From Flavobacterium sp. Root935 (GTDB lineage: Bacteria > Bacteroidota > Bacteroidia > Flavobacteriales > Flavobacteriaceae): 64,000 bases of DNA. The position numbers and the translations under genes are program-made. Positions 51,139 through 60,745 of the stretch are shown here, piece by piece. The number at the start of each line of letters is the position of its first letter. Within the stretch, counting starts at the first letter, position 1. Location of the stretch: the NCBI RefSeq assembly GCF_001429295.1, contig NZ_LMJL01000012.1, positions 1,268,949-1,332,948 of the forward strand, given 5' to 3'. A model generated the notes under the pieces. The model was not told the origin of the DNA and did not search any database. It saw only the letters and a list, made by a program, of their open reading frames with translations.

Positions 51139-51206
51139 AGGAATAAAGTTTTGTTTAAAGTTTAAATCTCAATGTTTTTTGTGTGAAATTTTGGAGGAAG
51201 GTTTTA

Positions 51207-51357
51207 TCGCAAAGGGCGCTAAGAATTACGCAAAGTTTTGTTTTTTAATCTCGCAAAGACGCAGAGTCGCAAAGTTTAAAGAATAAAGATTAGTTGCGTC
51301 AGCTAAAGTTGGACGCTATTAAAAAAACTTAGAACCTTAGTAACTTAGAATCTTAGT
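51207..51357. repeat. Dispersed repeat words, families G and F
   Basis: 51207-51277 holds gcaaagggcgc, acgcaaag, cgcaaagacgc and gtcgcaaag, related to 13961-14080. 51328-51357 holds cttagaaccttag and cttagaatcttag, related to the inverted arms at 21866 and 22195. Nothing coding is present between lpdA and the Lrp-type gene. Confidence 0.6.
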
Positions 51358-51382
51358 CTCTTTTTTAAAACCTTTGAACCTC

Positions 51383-51841
51383 TTAAAAAGAAATTACCGT
51401 CGAGTTCTTCACCTCACTAATCATAAACATACTTTGCGTACTGCCAATATGTTGAAGCGAAGTCAATTTGGTAACCAAAAATTCACGATACGCTTCCATA
51501 TCTTTTACCAGAACTTTTAAAATATAATCGTAATCACCGCTTACATGATGGCATTCTAAAACTTCGTTTAGTTTGATGACTTCGCTTTCGAATTTGGTTA
51601 GGAATTCTTTAGTATGCTGAATAAGTTTTAGATGACAAAAAACCACAAATCCTTTTTCGATTTTGGATTTATCTACTAATGCTACATAGTTTTTAATGAT
51701 ACCTTCTCGTTCTAGTTTTTTGATTCGTTCGTAAACTGCGGTTACAGAAAGATCAAGTTTTAAAGATAATTCTTTGGTTGTTTTTTTACTGTCGGTTTGA
51801 AGTAAAACGAGGAGTTTTTTATCTGTAGCGTCTAGAGTCAT
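51383..51841 (-). CDS. Lrp/AsnC-family transcriptional regulator
   Basis: A 152-residue regulator with an N-terminal HTH (ATDKKLLVLLQTDSKKTTKELSLKLDLSVTAVYERIKKLE) and a C-terminal RAM domain (ECHHVSGDYDYILKVLVKDM) that binds amino acids. It is divergent from a PLP-dependent sulfur-amino-acid enzyme gene. Such a layout usually means that the regulator controls that enzyme in response to its amino acid. No operator was identified in the 268-base divergent spacer. Confidence 0.93.
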   Translation of the reverse strand: MTLDATDKKLLVLLQTDSKKTTKELSLKLDLSVTAVYERIKKLEREGIIKNYVALVDKSKIEKGFVVFCHLKLIQHTKEFLTKFESEVIKLNEVLECHHVSGDYDYILKVLVKDMEAYREFLVTKLTSLQHIGSTQSMFMISEVKNSTVISF

Positions 51842-51851
51842 AGTTACGTCA

Positions 51852-51877
51852 TTGCGAGGAACGAAGCAATCTCATCC
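51852..51877. repeat. Intergenic repeat word (gtcattgcgagg type)
   Basis: The phrase gtcattgcgaggaacgaag, followed by caatctc, belongs to a repeat type widely seen between genes of many bacteria and resembles the arms at 57443. It lies in the divergent spacer of the Lrp-type gene. The remaining spacer (51878-52109) is AT-rich and otherwise featureless. Confidence 0.5.
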
Positions 51878-52109
51878 TCTGATTAATATTTATTCTTTTT
51901 TTTTATTAGAAAGAAAATCTACTGGATTACATCTTTAACACCAAATTTAGATTAAAAATCATTAAAAATAAGTTTTTATAGTTTTAAAATCTAATTATTC
52001 AATTTATGATTGATTAATATTCTAAATAGATCTTATTTTGGATAGAATTTCTTAGAAATGAGCTTCCTAGCTCTCAACTTGAAACAAAACAAACAAAAAA
52101 CTAACTATA

Positions 52110-53354
52110 ATGAAAAACTTTAACCCAGCAGATAAAATTCAAGATTTACAATATTTCGGTGAATTTGGCGGTGTCAATCCATCGATTTCTGATTCTTCGA
52201 CTTATACTTTCCTTTCGGCTAAAACTATGTTTGACACTTTTGAAGGCAATATGGAAGGCTGTTATTTATACTCGCGTCATTCATCACCAAGCAATTTGTA
52301 TTTGGATCAGGCTTTGGCAGCAATGGAAGGAACGGAAACAGCAAATGTTTCGGCTTCTGGAATGGGAGCGATTACACCTACTCTTTTGCAGTTGTGCGGT
52401 GCAGGCGACCATATTGTTTCAAGCCGAACTATTTATGGCGGAACTTACGCTTTCTTAAAAAACTTTACACCAAGATTCGGGATCGAAACAAGCTTTGTTG
52501 ACATCACAAAACTGGATATTGTAGAAGCTGCAATTACTACTAAAACTAAAGTTTTGTATTGCGAAACGGTTAGCAATCCACTTCTGGAAGTTGCCGATAT
52601 TGCTGGTTTGGCTAAAATTGCCAAAAAGTACAATTTGAAATTGGTTGTCGATAATACTTTTTCACCGCTTTCTGTTTCTCCTGCAAAATTAGGCGCCGAT
52701 ATTGTCATTCATAGTTTGACAAAATATATTAACGGAAGCAGCGATACTGTCGGAGGTGTGACTTGTGCGTCTAAAGAATTTATTAATTCGCTGAAAAATG
52801 TAAATTCTGGTGCAAGTATGCTGTTAGGGCCAACGATGGATAGTTTGCGTTCGGCTTCTGTAATGAAAAATCTTCGCACGCTTCACATCCGAATCAAACA
52901 GCACAGTCATAATGCGCATTTTCTTGCCGATCAATTTGAGAAAGACGGTTTAAAAACGGTTTATCCCGGATTAAAAAGTCATCCAAGTCACGAATTGTAC
53001 AAAACGATGATTAATCCAGAATATGGTTTTGGAGGAATGCTGACGATTGATGTTGGCACTTTAGCGAAAGCCAATGAATTGATGGAATTGATGCAGGAAA
53101 GAAACTTAGGTTATTTAGCTGTTAGTTTAGGTTTTTATAAAACATTATTCAGCGCACCAGGAACTTCGACTTCTAGTGAAATTCCCTTAGAAGAGCAGAA
53201 AGAAATGGGATTAACAGACGGTTTGATTCGCTTTTCTATTGGATTGGATAATGATATTGAACGCACTTACCAAATGATGAAAGCTTGTATGGTTGAGCTT
53301 GGTATTTTGAATTCGCCAGAGATTAGTAAAGAAGTTTACACAGAGGTTCACTAA
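52110..53354 (+). CDS. Trans-sulfuration-type PLP enzyme (methionine gamma-lyase/cystathionine lyase family)
   Basis: A 414-residue Cys/Met-metabolism PLP enzyme. The Schiff-base lysine is Lys205 in HSLTKYINGSSD and Asp181 (VVDNTFSP) holds the pyridine ring. Tyr and Arg of YLYSRHSSPS bind phosphate from the partner subunit. The loop RTIYGGTYAFL carries Gly111 where methionine gamma-lyases of the Pseudomonas type have a key cysteine, so cystathionine beta/gamma-lyase or an O-acetylhomoserine sulfhydrylase-like activity is equally possible. The divergent Lrp/AsnC gene suggests amino-acid control. Confidence 0.85.
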   Translation: MKNFNPADKIQDLQYFGEFGGVNPSISDSSTYTFLSAKTMFDTFEGNMEGCYLYSRHSSPSNLYLDQALAAMEGTETANVSASGMGAITPTLLQLCGAGDHIVSSRTIYGGTYAFLKNFTPRFGIETSFVDITKLDIVEAAITTKTKVLYCETVSNPLLEVADIAGLAKIAKKYNLKLVVDNTFSPLSVSPAKLGADIVIHSLTKYINGSSDTVGGVTCASKEFINSLKNVNSGASMLLGPTMDSLRSASVMKNLRTLHIRIKQHSHNAHFLADQFEKDGLKTVYPGLKSHPSHELYKTMINPEYGFGGMLTIDVGTLAKANELMELMQERNLGYLAVSLGFYKTLFSAPGTSTSSEIPLEEQKEMGLTDGLIRFSIGLDNDIERTYQMMKACMVELGILNSPEISKEVYTEVH

Positions 53355-53360
53355 GATTTC

Positions 53361-53442
53361 TCTCTCGCAGATTTGGCTGATCATGCTTATTGTTGTAGAA
53401 ATCTATAAAAAAATCTGCTAGACCTGCACAATCTGCGCGAGA
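53361..53442. repeat. Imperfect palindrome after the PLP enzyme gene
   Basis: TCTCTCGCAGATT (53361-53373) pairs with AATCTGCGCGAGA (53430-53442), with one mismatch. The interior includes aaaatctgctaga, an inner near-repeat. Confidence 0.55.
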
Positions 53443-53466
53443 AAATTTGAGTGAATTTTATATGAA

Positions 53467-53502
53467 AAAAGCCGTTCTGAAATTATTCTCAGAACGGCTT
53501 TT
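53467..53502. terminator. Bidirectional terminator
   Basis: A 14-base stem AAAAGCCGTTCTGA / TCAGAACGGCTTTT with an eight-base loop serves the convergent PLP enzyme and permease genes. Confidence 0.85.
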
Positions 53503-53521
53503 CACATATAACCTTTTACTT

Positions 53522-55456
53522 CTAACTCACAACTTGAGTATTTAGTTTACTATTTTTTCTACTATAAGTAAAGTAAATCAATAATCCGATTAGTAACCAG
53601 ATGGTGAAGTAAATCCAGTTCCAAACGCTTAATTCGGCCATCATATATAGACAGCAGATTAATCCTAAAAGCGGAATTAAAGATAGATTTTTTCTGAATG
53701 CCCAAACGGCTAATCCAACTAAAACAAATAAGAAAATCCACATTGGAATTTTGTGCTTGAACAAACTGAATCCTGATTCGTATTTTAAAGAATCGTTAAT
53801 TGGTAATCCTTTTACAACCTCAGCATATTTTGCGTCGTCGTCCTGGTATTGACTTAGCAAATGCTCTAAATCTGATGTTTCTGCAGTTTTATTATGAACG
53901 TCAATGCTTTCCAAGTAATTGAAAACTTTTGCCGATTCTTCTTTATCTAAAGAGGTAATAATTGTTGTCGCATCATTCGTTTGCGCCTCATTATTTATAA
54001 AAGCCATTGTAGCTTTATTGTTGAACGTAAAAGCATAATACAATCCTGCAATCATTAAAACTGGTAAAATATATTTTGAATTTACATAAGGCGTTTTAAA
54101 TTTTCCTCTCGGAATTTCAGGTTTGTTTTGCAACACTAAAACTCCAGCGCAAACCAAAACAAAAGCAAACAAAGTTCCGATACTGCATAAATCAGTAACC
54201 ATTGTAAGGTTTAAAAATAAAGCTGGAACTGCTACCACAAAACCTGTTACGATTGTAGCAAAAGATGGTGTTTTATATTTTGGGTGAACGGTAGAAAATT
54301 TCTTTGGCAATAATCCATCACGGCTCATGCTCATCCAGATACGCGGCTGTCCCATTTGAAAAACCAATAAAACGCTTGCCATGGCTACTACAGCACTTAC
54401 AGCAATAATTCCCGACATCCATTTTAGGTCTAATTTATCGAAAACAAATGCAAGAGGATCTCCAACATTTAGTTCGTGGTATTTTACCATTCCCGTTAAA
54501 ACTAAGGCAATAGCGATATATAAAATCGTACAAATGATAATTGCCCACATCATACCTCGTGGTAAATCACGCTGCGGATTTTTACATTCTTCGGCAGTTG
54601 TCGAAATCGCATCAAAACCAATATAAGCAAAGAAAACAGCAGAAACTCCTTTTAAAACTCCTCCTACTCCATTTGGAGCAAACGGATCCCAGTTTGCTGT
54701 ATCTACGTAAAATACACCCACAGCAATTACTAGAAGAACTACACAAAGTTTAACAACAACCATTAAATTACTGGCGTTACGAGATTCTTTCATTCCTCTG
54801 TAAACTAAGGCAGTAATCAAAATAATGATAAATAATGCTGGTAGATCAGTAACAAAATGGAAAGATCCTATTGTTGGCGCTGTTGTCCAAGCTGTATGGG
54901 CCTGCTGTAAAGCTGTACTTAAATTTTCGAATGATTTTCCGCCTCGCATTAAAGCTTCAGCATCTTTAAATCCGTTTGATGCCGTTAAATAATCCATCTG
55001 AATCCATTGCGGAAGATGTATACCGCCGCTCTGGAGCAGTCCCGTAAAATAATCACTCCATGATATGGCAACGGTTATATTTCCGACGGCATATTCCATA
55101 ATCAAAGCCCAGCCGATTATCCAGGCGATTAATTCTCCAAAAGCAACATACGAATAGGTATAAGCACTTCCTGAAACCGGCACCATCGAAGCAAATTCCG
55201 CGTAAGCAAAAGCAGCAAAACTACAAGCTAAAGCTGTAAATAGAAACAAGAAAATAACAGCTGGTCCGCCGTCTGCACTGGCTTTTCCGATAGTACTAAA
55301 AATCCCTGCCCCAACAATAGCCGCAATTCCGAATGCAGTCAAATCTTTGGTCGTCAAATGTTTTCCTAATGCATTATGACCATCTGATTCATTCTGAGCA
55401 ACTTGCTTCAGAATATCCTGTACTGTTTTCTTTCGGAATAAACTTGAAAATGCCAT
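53522..55456 (-). CDS. APC-superfamily (CAT-type) amino-acid permease
   Basis: A 644-residue inner-membrane amino-acid transporter. The first spans carry the APC signature AIVGAGIFSTIGKASADGGPAV and YAEFASMVPVSGSAYTYSYV; the sixth-region motif is FFAYIGFDAISTTAEECKNPQRDLPRG. Twelve to fourteen spans are expected. A hydrophilic insertion of about 85 residues (roughly 485-570, including SLDKEESAKVFNYLES) separates the late spans and makes the protein longer than most CAT members. The start is close to FRKKTVQDIL, typical of this subgroup. Substrate is probably a cationic or neutral amino acid. Confidence 0.9.
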   Translation of the reverse strand: MAFSSLFRKKTVQDILKQVAQNESDGHNALGKHLTTKDLTAFGIAAIVGAGIFSTIGKASADGGPAVIFLFLFTALACSFAAFAYAEFASMVPVSGSAYTYSYVAFGELIAWIIGWALIMEYAVGNITVAISWSDYFTGLLQSGGIHLPQWIQMDYLTASNGFKDAEALMRGGKSFENLSTALQQAHTAWTTAPTIGSFHFVTDLPALFIIILITALVYRGMKESRNASNLMVVVKLCVVLLVIAVGVFYVDTANWDPFAPNGVGGVLKGVSAVFFAYIGFDAISTTAEECKNPQRDLPRGMMWAIIICTILYIAIALVLTGMVKYHELNVGDPLAFVFDKLDLKWMSGIIAVSAVVAMASVLLVFQMGQPRIWMSMSRDGLLPKKFSTVHPKYKTPSFATIVTGFVVAVPALFLNLTMVTDLCSIGTLFAFVLVCAGVLVLQNKPEIPRGKFKTPYVNSKYILPVLMIAGLYYAFTFNNKATMAFINNEAQTNDATTIITSLDKEESAKVFNYLESIDVHNKTAETSDLEHLLSQYQDDDAKYAEVVKGLPINDSLKYESGFSLFKHKIPMWIFLFVLVGLAVWAFRKNLSLIPLLGLICCLYMMAELSVWNWIYFTIWLLIGLLIYFTYSRKNSKLNTQVVS

Positions 55457-55671
55457 ATATGTTTTGCTATTATAAAATTAATTTACTTGGGACTTTATGG
55501 TTTTATTTTGCAAATAATGCAAAAATTATCCTGATTTCAAATATATAAAACGATTTTGTTTTACTTGGAATTATTTTTTGCCACTAAGGAACTAGGACAC
55601 GAAGTTTTTTTGCTAAATAATTTCTCAATTATCCCGAATTTATTTTTTGAATGAATTTATTATATCAGTTC

Positions 55672-56103
55672 TTATTTATAGCAAAACAAAATAAGTTCAT
55701 CATTTTGATCTGTCATTTCGAATACTCCAATTTTATTTATAATTTCTTTGATTTCAATCAAGTCTTGTTCTTGATATGAATTTTCATTTTGAAATTTTGC
55801 AGGGAATTTTAGAAATTCTATTTCTTTATAAAGTAGCCAACCTCCAAATGAATTTACACCTTCAAATCCAATATTCCAATAATCAAACTCATATTGTAAA
55901 TTTTCTGAAATGAAAATTAGCCCAATTTTCTCCTCTAGCACTTTTTTGATCTCAACTCTCTTAATCAATTCAGCATTTTCAACAAAAGTATCAATTAGTT
56001 TTACCCATTTTTTATTAGACATATAACCTGATGAAAACTTTTGCTTAATAGTCTGATCAAGTTTTTGATCTATTTCTTCTATTGATGGTTGATATTTTTT
56101 CAT
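55672..56103 (-). CDS. Unknown soluble protein (DUF6678-like)
   Basis: A 143-residue cytosolic protein without signal or membrane segment. The segment FGGWLLYKEIEFLKFPAKF and the preceding DYWNIGFEGVNS recall a domain of unknown function I remember as DUF6678, but this is from memory. It may be an immunity-type or stress protein; no function is claimed. It is flanked by the permease and an exported oxidoreductase on the other strand. Confidence 0.6.
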   Translation of the reverse strand: MKKYQPSIEEIDQKLDQTIKQKFSSGYMSNKKWVKLIDTFVENAELIKRVEIKKVLEEKIGLIFISENLQYEFDYWNIGFEGVNSFGGWLLYKEIEFLKFPAKFQNENSYQEQDLIEIKEIINKIGVFEMTDQNDELILFCYK

Positions 56104-56207
56104 CGTTAATTAATTATTTCATTTGAGTAATTATAATAAACACAAATGTAACATTTATCAAAAACAGCTTACTAATAAATTGCTATTTAACTTAAAAGAT
56201 AAATTAT

Positions 56208-57368
56208 ATGGAAAAAATTTCAAGAAGATCGTTTGTGAATAAATTTGGAATTGGCGTTGGCGCGTCTGTTGTGATGACAGCTCTTCCTTCTTTTTTATCT
56301 GCACCTGACACTAACAAAACGCCTTACACTGGAAAGAAATTAAATATCGCGCTTTGCGGCTTGGGAAATTACGCTTCACTTCTGGCGGAAGGTCTTCAAG
56401 TTTCTGAATACTGCCAGCTTGCGGGAATCGTGACAGGAACACCTGCTAAAGCCGAAAATTGGAAAAAGAAATATAATATTCCCGAGAAGAACATTTACAA
56501 TTATGAGAATTTCGATTCCATCGTAAAAAACAAAGATATTGATTTAGTTTATGTCGTAACTGCCAATTCACTGCACAAAGAACTTACCATTCGGGCAGCA
56601 AAAGCTGGAAAACATGTTATTGTTGAAAAACCGATGGCGATTACTATTGAAGACTGCGAAGAAATGATTAAAACCTGTAACGAAAACAATGTACAACTCG
56701 CAATGGGTTATCGTCTGCATTATGAACCTAATCATCTGGAAGTAAAGCGACTTGGACAGGAAAAAGTTTTGGGTCAGGTTCGTTTTATTGAAGCCTCTCT
56801 TGGCTACAGCACGTATGATTTTCGTGATATTAATTCACCCGTAGATTTAAATGCCCGTAACCAATGGAGATTGAATAAAAAACTAGCTGGAGGCGGTACT
56901 TTAATCAATTTAGGCGTTTATTGTATTCAGGTTTCGCGTTATGTTTTAGGTGAAGAACCAATTGCTGTAACGGCACAATTTGGAACTGTAAACAATAAAA
57001 ATATGTTTGCTCAGGTGGAAGAAAATATTACTTGGCAAATGGAATTTCCAAGTGGTGCTGTGGCTAATTGCAGCAGTTCATATGGTTTTGGCATTGATAG
57101 ATTTTTTGCTTCCGCAGATGAAGGTACATTTGAAATGAGTCCTGCTGTTAGTTATGGCCCATTTGTAGGTAAAAGATCTGATGGAAAAGCATTTAATTTT
57201 CCTGTGATAAACCAACAGCAAACCCAAATGGATGAAATTTGCAAAGTGATTTTAGCAAACAAAAAACTCCCAAATCATATTACTGGAGAAGAAGGCATGA
57301 AAGACATGAAAATTATTAATGCCATTTATAAAGCAGCTGAAACTGGTAAAAAAGTTAGTTTGAAATAG
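56208..57368 (+). CDS. Tat-exported Gfo/Idh/MocA oxidoreductase
   Basis: A 386-residue oxidoreductase resembling glucose-fructose oxidoreductase. The N-terminus has a twin-arginine signal, SRRSFVNKFGIG, followed by a hydrophobic core to about residue 32, so it is exported folded with its cofactor. The Rossmann motif is IALCGLGNYAS, the catalytic EKP is in HVIVEKPMAI, and the C-terminal domain starts GGGTLINLGVYCIQV. A periplasmic sugar substrate is likely. It differs from the cytosolic relative at 40362. Confidence 0.9.
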   Translation: MEKISRRSFVNKFGIGVGASVVMTALPSFLSAPDTNKTPYTGKKLNIALCGLGNYASLLAEGLQVSEYCQLAGIVTGTPAKAENWKKKYNIPEKNIYNYENFDSIVKNKDIDLVYVVTANSLHKELTIRAAKAGKHVIVEKPMAITIEDCEEMIKTCNENNVQLAMGYRLHYEPNHLEVKRLGQEKVLGQVRFIEASLGYSTYDFRDINSPVDLNARNQWRLNKKLAGGGTLINLGVYCIQVSRYVLGEEPIAVTAQFGTVNNKNMFAQVEENITWQMEFPSGAVANCSSSYGFGIDRFFASADEGTFEMSPAVSYGPFVGKRSDGKAFNFPVINQQQTQMDEICKVILANKKLPNHITGEEGMKDMKIINAIYKAAETGKKVSLK

Positions 57369-57370
57369 TT

Positions 57371-57600
57371 TTTTTGCCACAGATTAAAAGAATTAAAATG
57401 ATTTTAAAATACTCTTTTAAATAAAACTTATAACCAAAGTTTGTCATTTCGATCCCGAGGCTTCGGGGGAGAAATCTCTGCGAGAAGCTCTACAAAGATT
57501 GGATTTTCGTTGCGGAGTTACTTGTGAAGATTTCTCTCCCGAAGCCTAGGGATCGAAATGACATAAAATGAGAAATAATCATTTAATCTGTGCCAAAAAA
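57371..57600. repeat. Family A palindrome enlarged by an inner palindrome
   Basis: Outer arms are tttttgccacagattaaa (57371-57388) and ttaatctgtgccaaaaaa (57583-57600), which pair with one mismatch. Between them lies an independent long inverted repeat at 57443-57562. The phrase attcgtgtaattcgtggc follows at 57613. Confidence 0.75.
57443..57562. repeat. Palindromic repeat nested in a family A copy
   Basis: Left arm, gtcatttcgatcccgaggc then ttcgggggagaaatct (57443-57477), and right arm, agatttctctcccgaagc then ctagggatcgaaatgac (57528-57562), are inverse copies with few differences. The arm start gtcatttcga resembles the gtcattgcga word at 51852. Confidence 0.8.
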
Positions 57601-57633
57601 ATTCGGGCTATTCGTGTAATTCGTGGCAAACTT

Positions 57634-60540
57634 TTATTTTAAGCAACTTCTCAAAATCGAAACAGGATGCTGCGCTTCACGTTTTGTTCCATCATAAATT
57701 TGATGACGACAGCTCGTTCCCGCAGCGGCAATTTTTACGTTTGCAGCAGTATTTCTAACTTTTGGGAAAAGTGTATCCTCTCCCATTTGCATACTTACTT
57801 TGTAATGTTCTTTTTCATATCCAAAAGAACCTGCCATTCCGCAGCAGCCTGAATTATAAATCGTAACAGTATTATTTTTAGGAAGATTCAGCATCGCGAA
57901 AGTTGCTTCAACAGAACTCAACGATTTTTGATGGCAATGTCCGTGAATTTTGATTTCTTTAGTTTCTTCAGAAAATGAATCAGGAGTTATTTTCCCGTCG
58001 ATGATTTCTTTTTTGAAGAATTCTTCAATAGTGAATGCGTTTTGGGAAATTCTCTCTGCATTTTCTTTGTCCGATGCCAATCGCAGATATTCATCTCTAA
58101 AAGTTAAAATTGCCGAAGGTTCGATCCCGATTAACGGCGCATTACTTGAAATTAAATCTTTGAAGATATTGATATTGATATCGGTGATTTTTTTGGCTTC
58201 TTCCAAAAATCCTTTCGATAAATACGTTCTGCCGCTTTCTTCGTGATCTACGATTAAAACCTGATATCCTAACTTCGTTAATAATTCAAAAGCGTCAATC
58301 CCGATATTTACATCGTAATAATTGGTAAATTCATCCACAAACAAATACAATTGTCCGTTTGGAAAATCGATATTTTTGGGTTTGTTATTTTCATACCATT
58401 TTCTGAAAGTCTTTTTCGCCAAAAGCGGAACTTGTCTTTCTGGCGCAATTCCCATTGATTTTTTAACTAGCGACTGATTCGAAATAAAATTAGTAATCGA
58501 TGGAAACAAACTTCCCATTTTGTTCAATTTTGCGTTATTGGCAAAAATTTTACTTCGGGTCGAAAATCCGTTTGCTTTTTGATATTGGTATAAAAATTCG
58601 GCTTTTAGCGTTGCGACATCCACGTTACTCGGACATTCGCTGGCACAGGCTTTACAGCTCACACACAACTCAAAAACTTCGTATAATTCTTTCTGGTCAA
58701 ATTTGTTTTCTTTTTCAGAATATGTCAAATATTCTCTTAAAGCATTTGCTCTGGCGCGCGTCGTTTCTTTTTCATTTCTGGTCGCGCGATAACTCGGACA
58801 CATCGCTCCTCCTGCCGATGGCATTTTCCTGCAATCGCCGGAACCGTTACATTTTTCGGCTGCACGAAGAATTCCTAAACTGTCTGAGAAATCTTGAAAC
58901 GTCTTAATATCTGGCTCTACTCTTCCTGAAATTACACGATGATTTTCGTCCATTTTCAAGGCGTTGACAATCTTCCCAATATTAAAAACCGAATTCGGGT
59001 CAAATGCCAATTTGATTCTTTTCAGCAATTCGTAGTTTTTCTCGCCAATCATAAACGGAATAAACTCCCCTCGCACAATTCCGTCACCATGTTCACCGCT
59101 CAATGAACCTCTATGTTTTTTTACCAAATGCGCCACATCGGTTGCAATGGTTCTGAATAATTTTAAATCTTCCGTTTTTTTCAAATTCAAAACCGGACGC
59201 AAATGCAGTTCGCCTGCACCCGCATGCGCGTAATAAATCGCTTCTTGTCCGTGGCTCAGCATCATTGCCGAAAACTCCGCAATATACGCTGGTAAATCAC
59301 TTAATTCAACGGCTGTATCTTCAATAGAATCGGCTGCTTTATTGTCACCAACAATACTTCCCAAAAGTCCAAGACCCGCTTTTCTCAGTTCGTTTGCTTT
59401 ATCAATATCTGGACCGTAAATCTTTACGCGGGCGTAACCAAAATTATGTTTTTCTAAATCGGCTATTAAATCATTAGCCTGTCTTTCGGCATCTTCTAGA
59501 GAATGAGAAGCCACTTCAAACAACATGATAGCTTTTGGTTCACCTACCAAAAAGAAACGATTTTTTATATGTTCGCGATTGGTTTTTGTACAATCCAAAA
59601 TGGTATCGTCGATCATTTCACAAGTGTACAAATGATGTTTCATTGCCACCACCACAGATTCTAAAGATTCCTGAATCGTATGGTAATGTCCAACCACCAT
59701 AATATTGTGTACAGGCGGTAAATCGTCAGCTTTTAAAGTGATTTCGGTTGTAAAGGCCAGAGTTCCTTCGCTTCCGCAGAGTAATTTTCCAACGTTAATT
59801 GTGGGTTCTGTTCCGCCAAATAAATCTGATCTTAGCAGAATATCAACAGCGTAACCCGTATTTCTTCTGTGAATTTCTGGTTTCGGAAACTCTTTTATAA
59901 TTTCTTCTTGATTTTCTTTTACCGAAAGTTCAGCGTAAAGGCGCTTATAGATTTTATTTTCTAAAGAATCTCCTCTGGTTTTCTCCATAAATTCCGCCGA
60001 AGTCAGTTCTCCAAAAGCTACTTCAGAACCGTCGCTCAAAATTGCTTTAACCTCAACAATCTTATCGCGCGTCACACCGTAACGAATCGAAGTTGTTCCA
60101 GATGAATTATTTCCAACCATTCCGCCAATCATAGCGCGGTTTGAGGTTGATGTAATTGGTGCGAAAAATACACCGTATGGTTTTAGGAATAAATTCAGTT
60201 CATCGCGAATAACACCGGGTTGTACCGTTACGGTTTTCTTTTCGGCATTATATGAAATGATTTTGGTGAAATTTTTCGAAACATCCACCACAAGTCCGTC
60301 TCCTACTGCTTGTCCAGCTAGTGAAGTTCCTGCAGTTCTTGGCGTAATCGAAATATTATGTTGTGCTGCGAAGCGAATTAATTTGCTGATATCTTCTACC
60401 GTCTTAGGCACAGCCACTGCATTTGGCCGAATCCGATACACTGATGCATCTGTAGAATAAAGTGTTTTATGAAGATCATCGTATAAAAGTTTGCCTTCGA
60501 GAGTATCGGCTAATTGCTCTAAATGAGATTGGGTCAACAT
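57634..60540 (-). CDS. FAD-linked oxidase with Fe-S and CCG domains (YdiJ-like)
   Basis: A 968-residue oxidoreductase related to D-2-hydroxyacid/D-lactate dehydrogenases. The N-terminal PCMH-type FAD domain (PRTAGTSLAGQAVG, GNNSSGTTSIRYG) is followed by a FAD-oxidase C domain with SGEHGDGIVRGEF. Two Fe-S regions follow: CNGSGDCRKMP with CPSYRAT, and CVSCKACASECPSNVDVA (about 620-645). C-terminal CCG-type cysteine motifs end the protein (GHCHQKSL, NSGCCGMAGSFGYE). It likely oxidises a 2-hydroxyacid and passes electrons to the quinone pool. The gene is monocistronic. Confidence 0.92.
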   Translation of the reverse strand: MLTQSHLEQLADTLEGKLLYDDLHKTLYSTDASVYRIRPNAVAVPKTVEDISKLIRFAAQHNISITPRTAGTSLAGQAVGDGLVVDVSKNFTKIISYNAEKKTVTVQPGVIRDELNLFLKPYGVFFAPITSTSNRAMIGGMVGNNSSGTTSIRYGVTRDKIVEVKAILSDGSEVAFGELTSAEFMEKTRGDSLENKIYKRLYAELSVKENQEEIIKEFPKPEIHRRNTGYAVDILLRSDLFGGTEPTINVGKLLCGSEGTLAFTTEITLKADDLPPVHNIMVVGHYHTIQESLESVVVAMKHHLYTCEMIDDTILDCTKTNREHIKNRFFLVGEPKAIMLFEVASHSLEDAERQANDLIADLEKHNFGYARVKIYGPDIDKANELRKAGLGLLGSIVGDNKAADSIEDTAVELSDLPAYIAEFSAMMLSHGQEAIYYAHAGAGELHLRPVLNLKKTEDLKLFRTIATDVAHLVKKHRGSLSGEHGDGIVRGEFIPFMIGEKNYELLKRIKLAFDPNSVFNIGKIVNALKMDENHRVISGRVEPDIKTFQDFSDSLGILRAAEKCNGSGDCRKMPSAGGAMCPSYRATRNEKETTRARANALREYLTYSEKENKFDQKELYEVFELCVSCKACASECPSNVDVATLKAEFLYQYQKANGFSTRSKIFANNAKLNKMGSLFPSITNFISNQSLVKKSMGIAPERQVPLLAKKTFRKWYENNKPKNIDFPNGQLYLFVDEFTNYYDVNIGIDAFELLTKLGYQVLIVDHEESGRTYLSKGFLEEAKKITDININIFKDLISSNAPLIGIEPSAILTFRDEYLRLASDKENAERISQNAFTIEEFFKKEIIDGKITPDSFSEETKEIKIHGHCHQKSLSSVEATFAMLNLPKNNTVTIYNSGCCGMAGSFGYEKEHYKVSMQMGEDTLFPKVRNTAANVKIAAAGTSCRHQIYDGTKREAQHPVSILRSCLK

Positions 60541-60745
60541 GTAAGTGGTGCTTTTTGATAAAATAGTTCTGAAAAAACTCAGACAGCAAATATAAAAATA
60601 TAGCAGATTAAATTGATATAATTTGTGATTTTATCTGATTCCTCCATTAGATTTTATAAAATTCTAAGAGAATCCTGTAAAGTGTTCCACTTTCTAAATC
60701 TCTACTTTTAGAATTTAACTTTTTTATGCCAATTACTTATTTATT

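Noticed and set aside
52445-52708. Minus-strand 87-residue reading frame in the PLP enzyme gene
   Set aside because: It is fully contained in the coding sequence of the enzyme and has no independent evidence.
58500-58907. A 135-residue plus-strand reading frame inside the YdiJ-like gene
   Set aside because: It lies wholly antisense to a well-supported 968-residue protein and has no recognisable domain.
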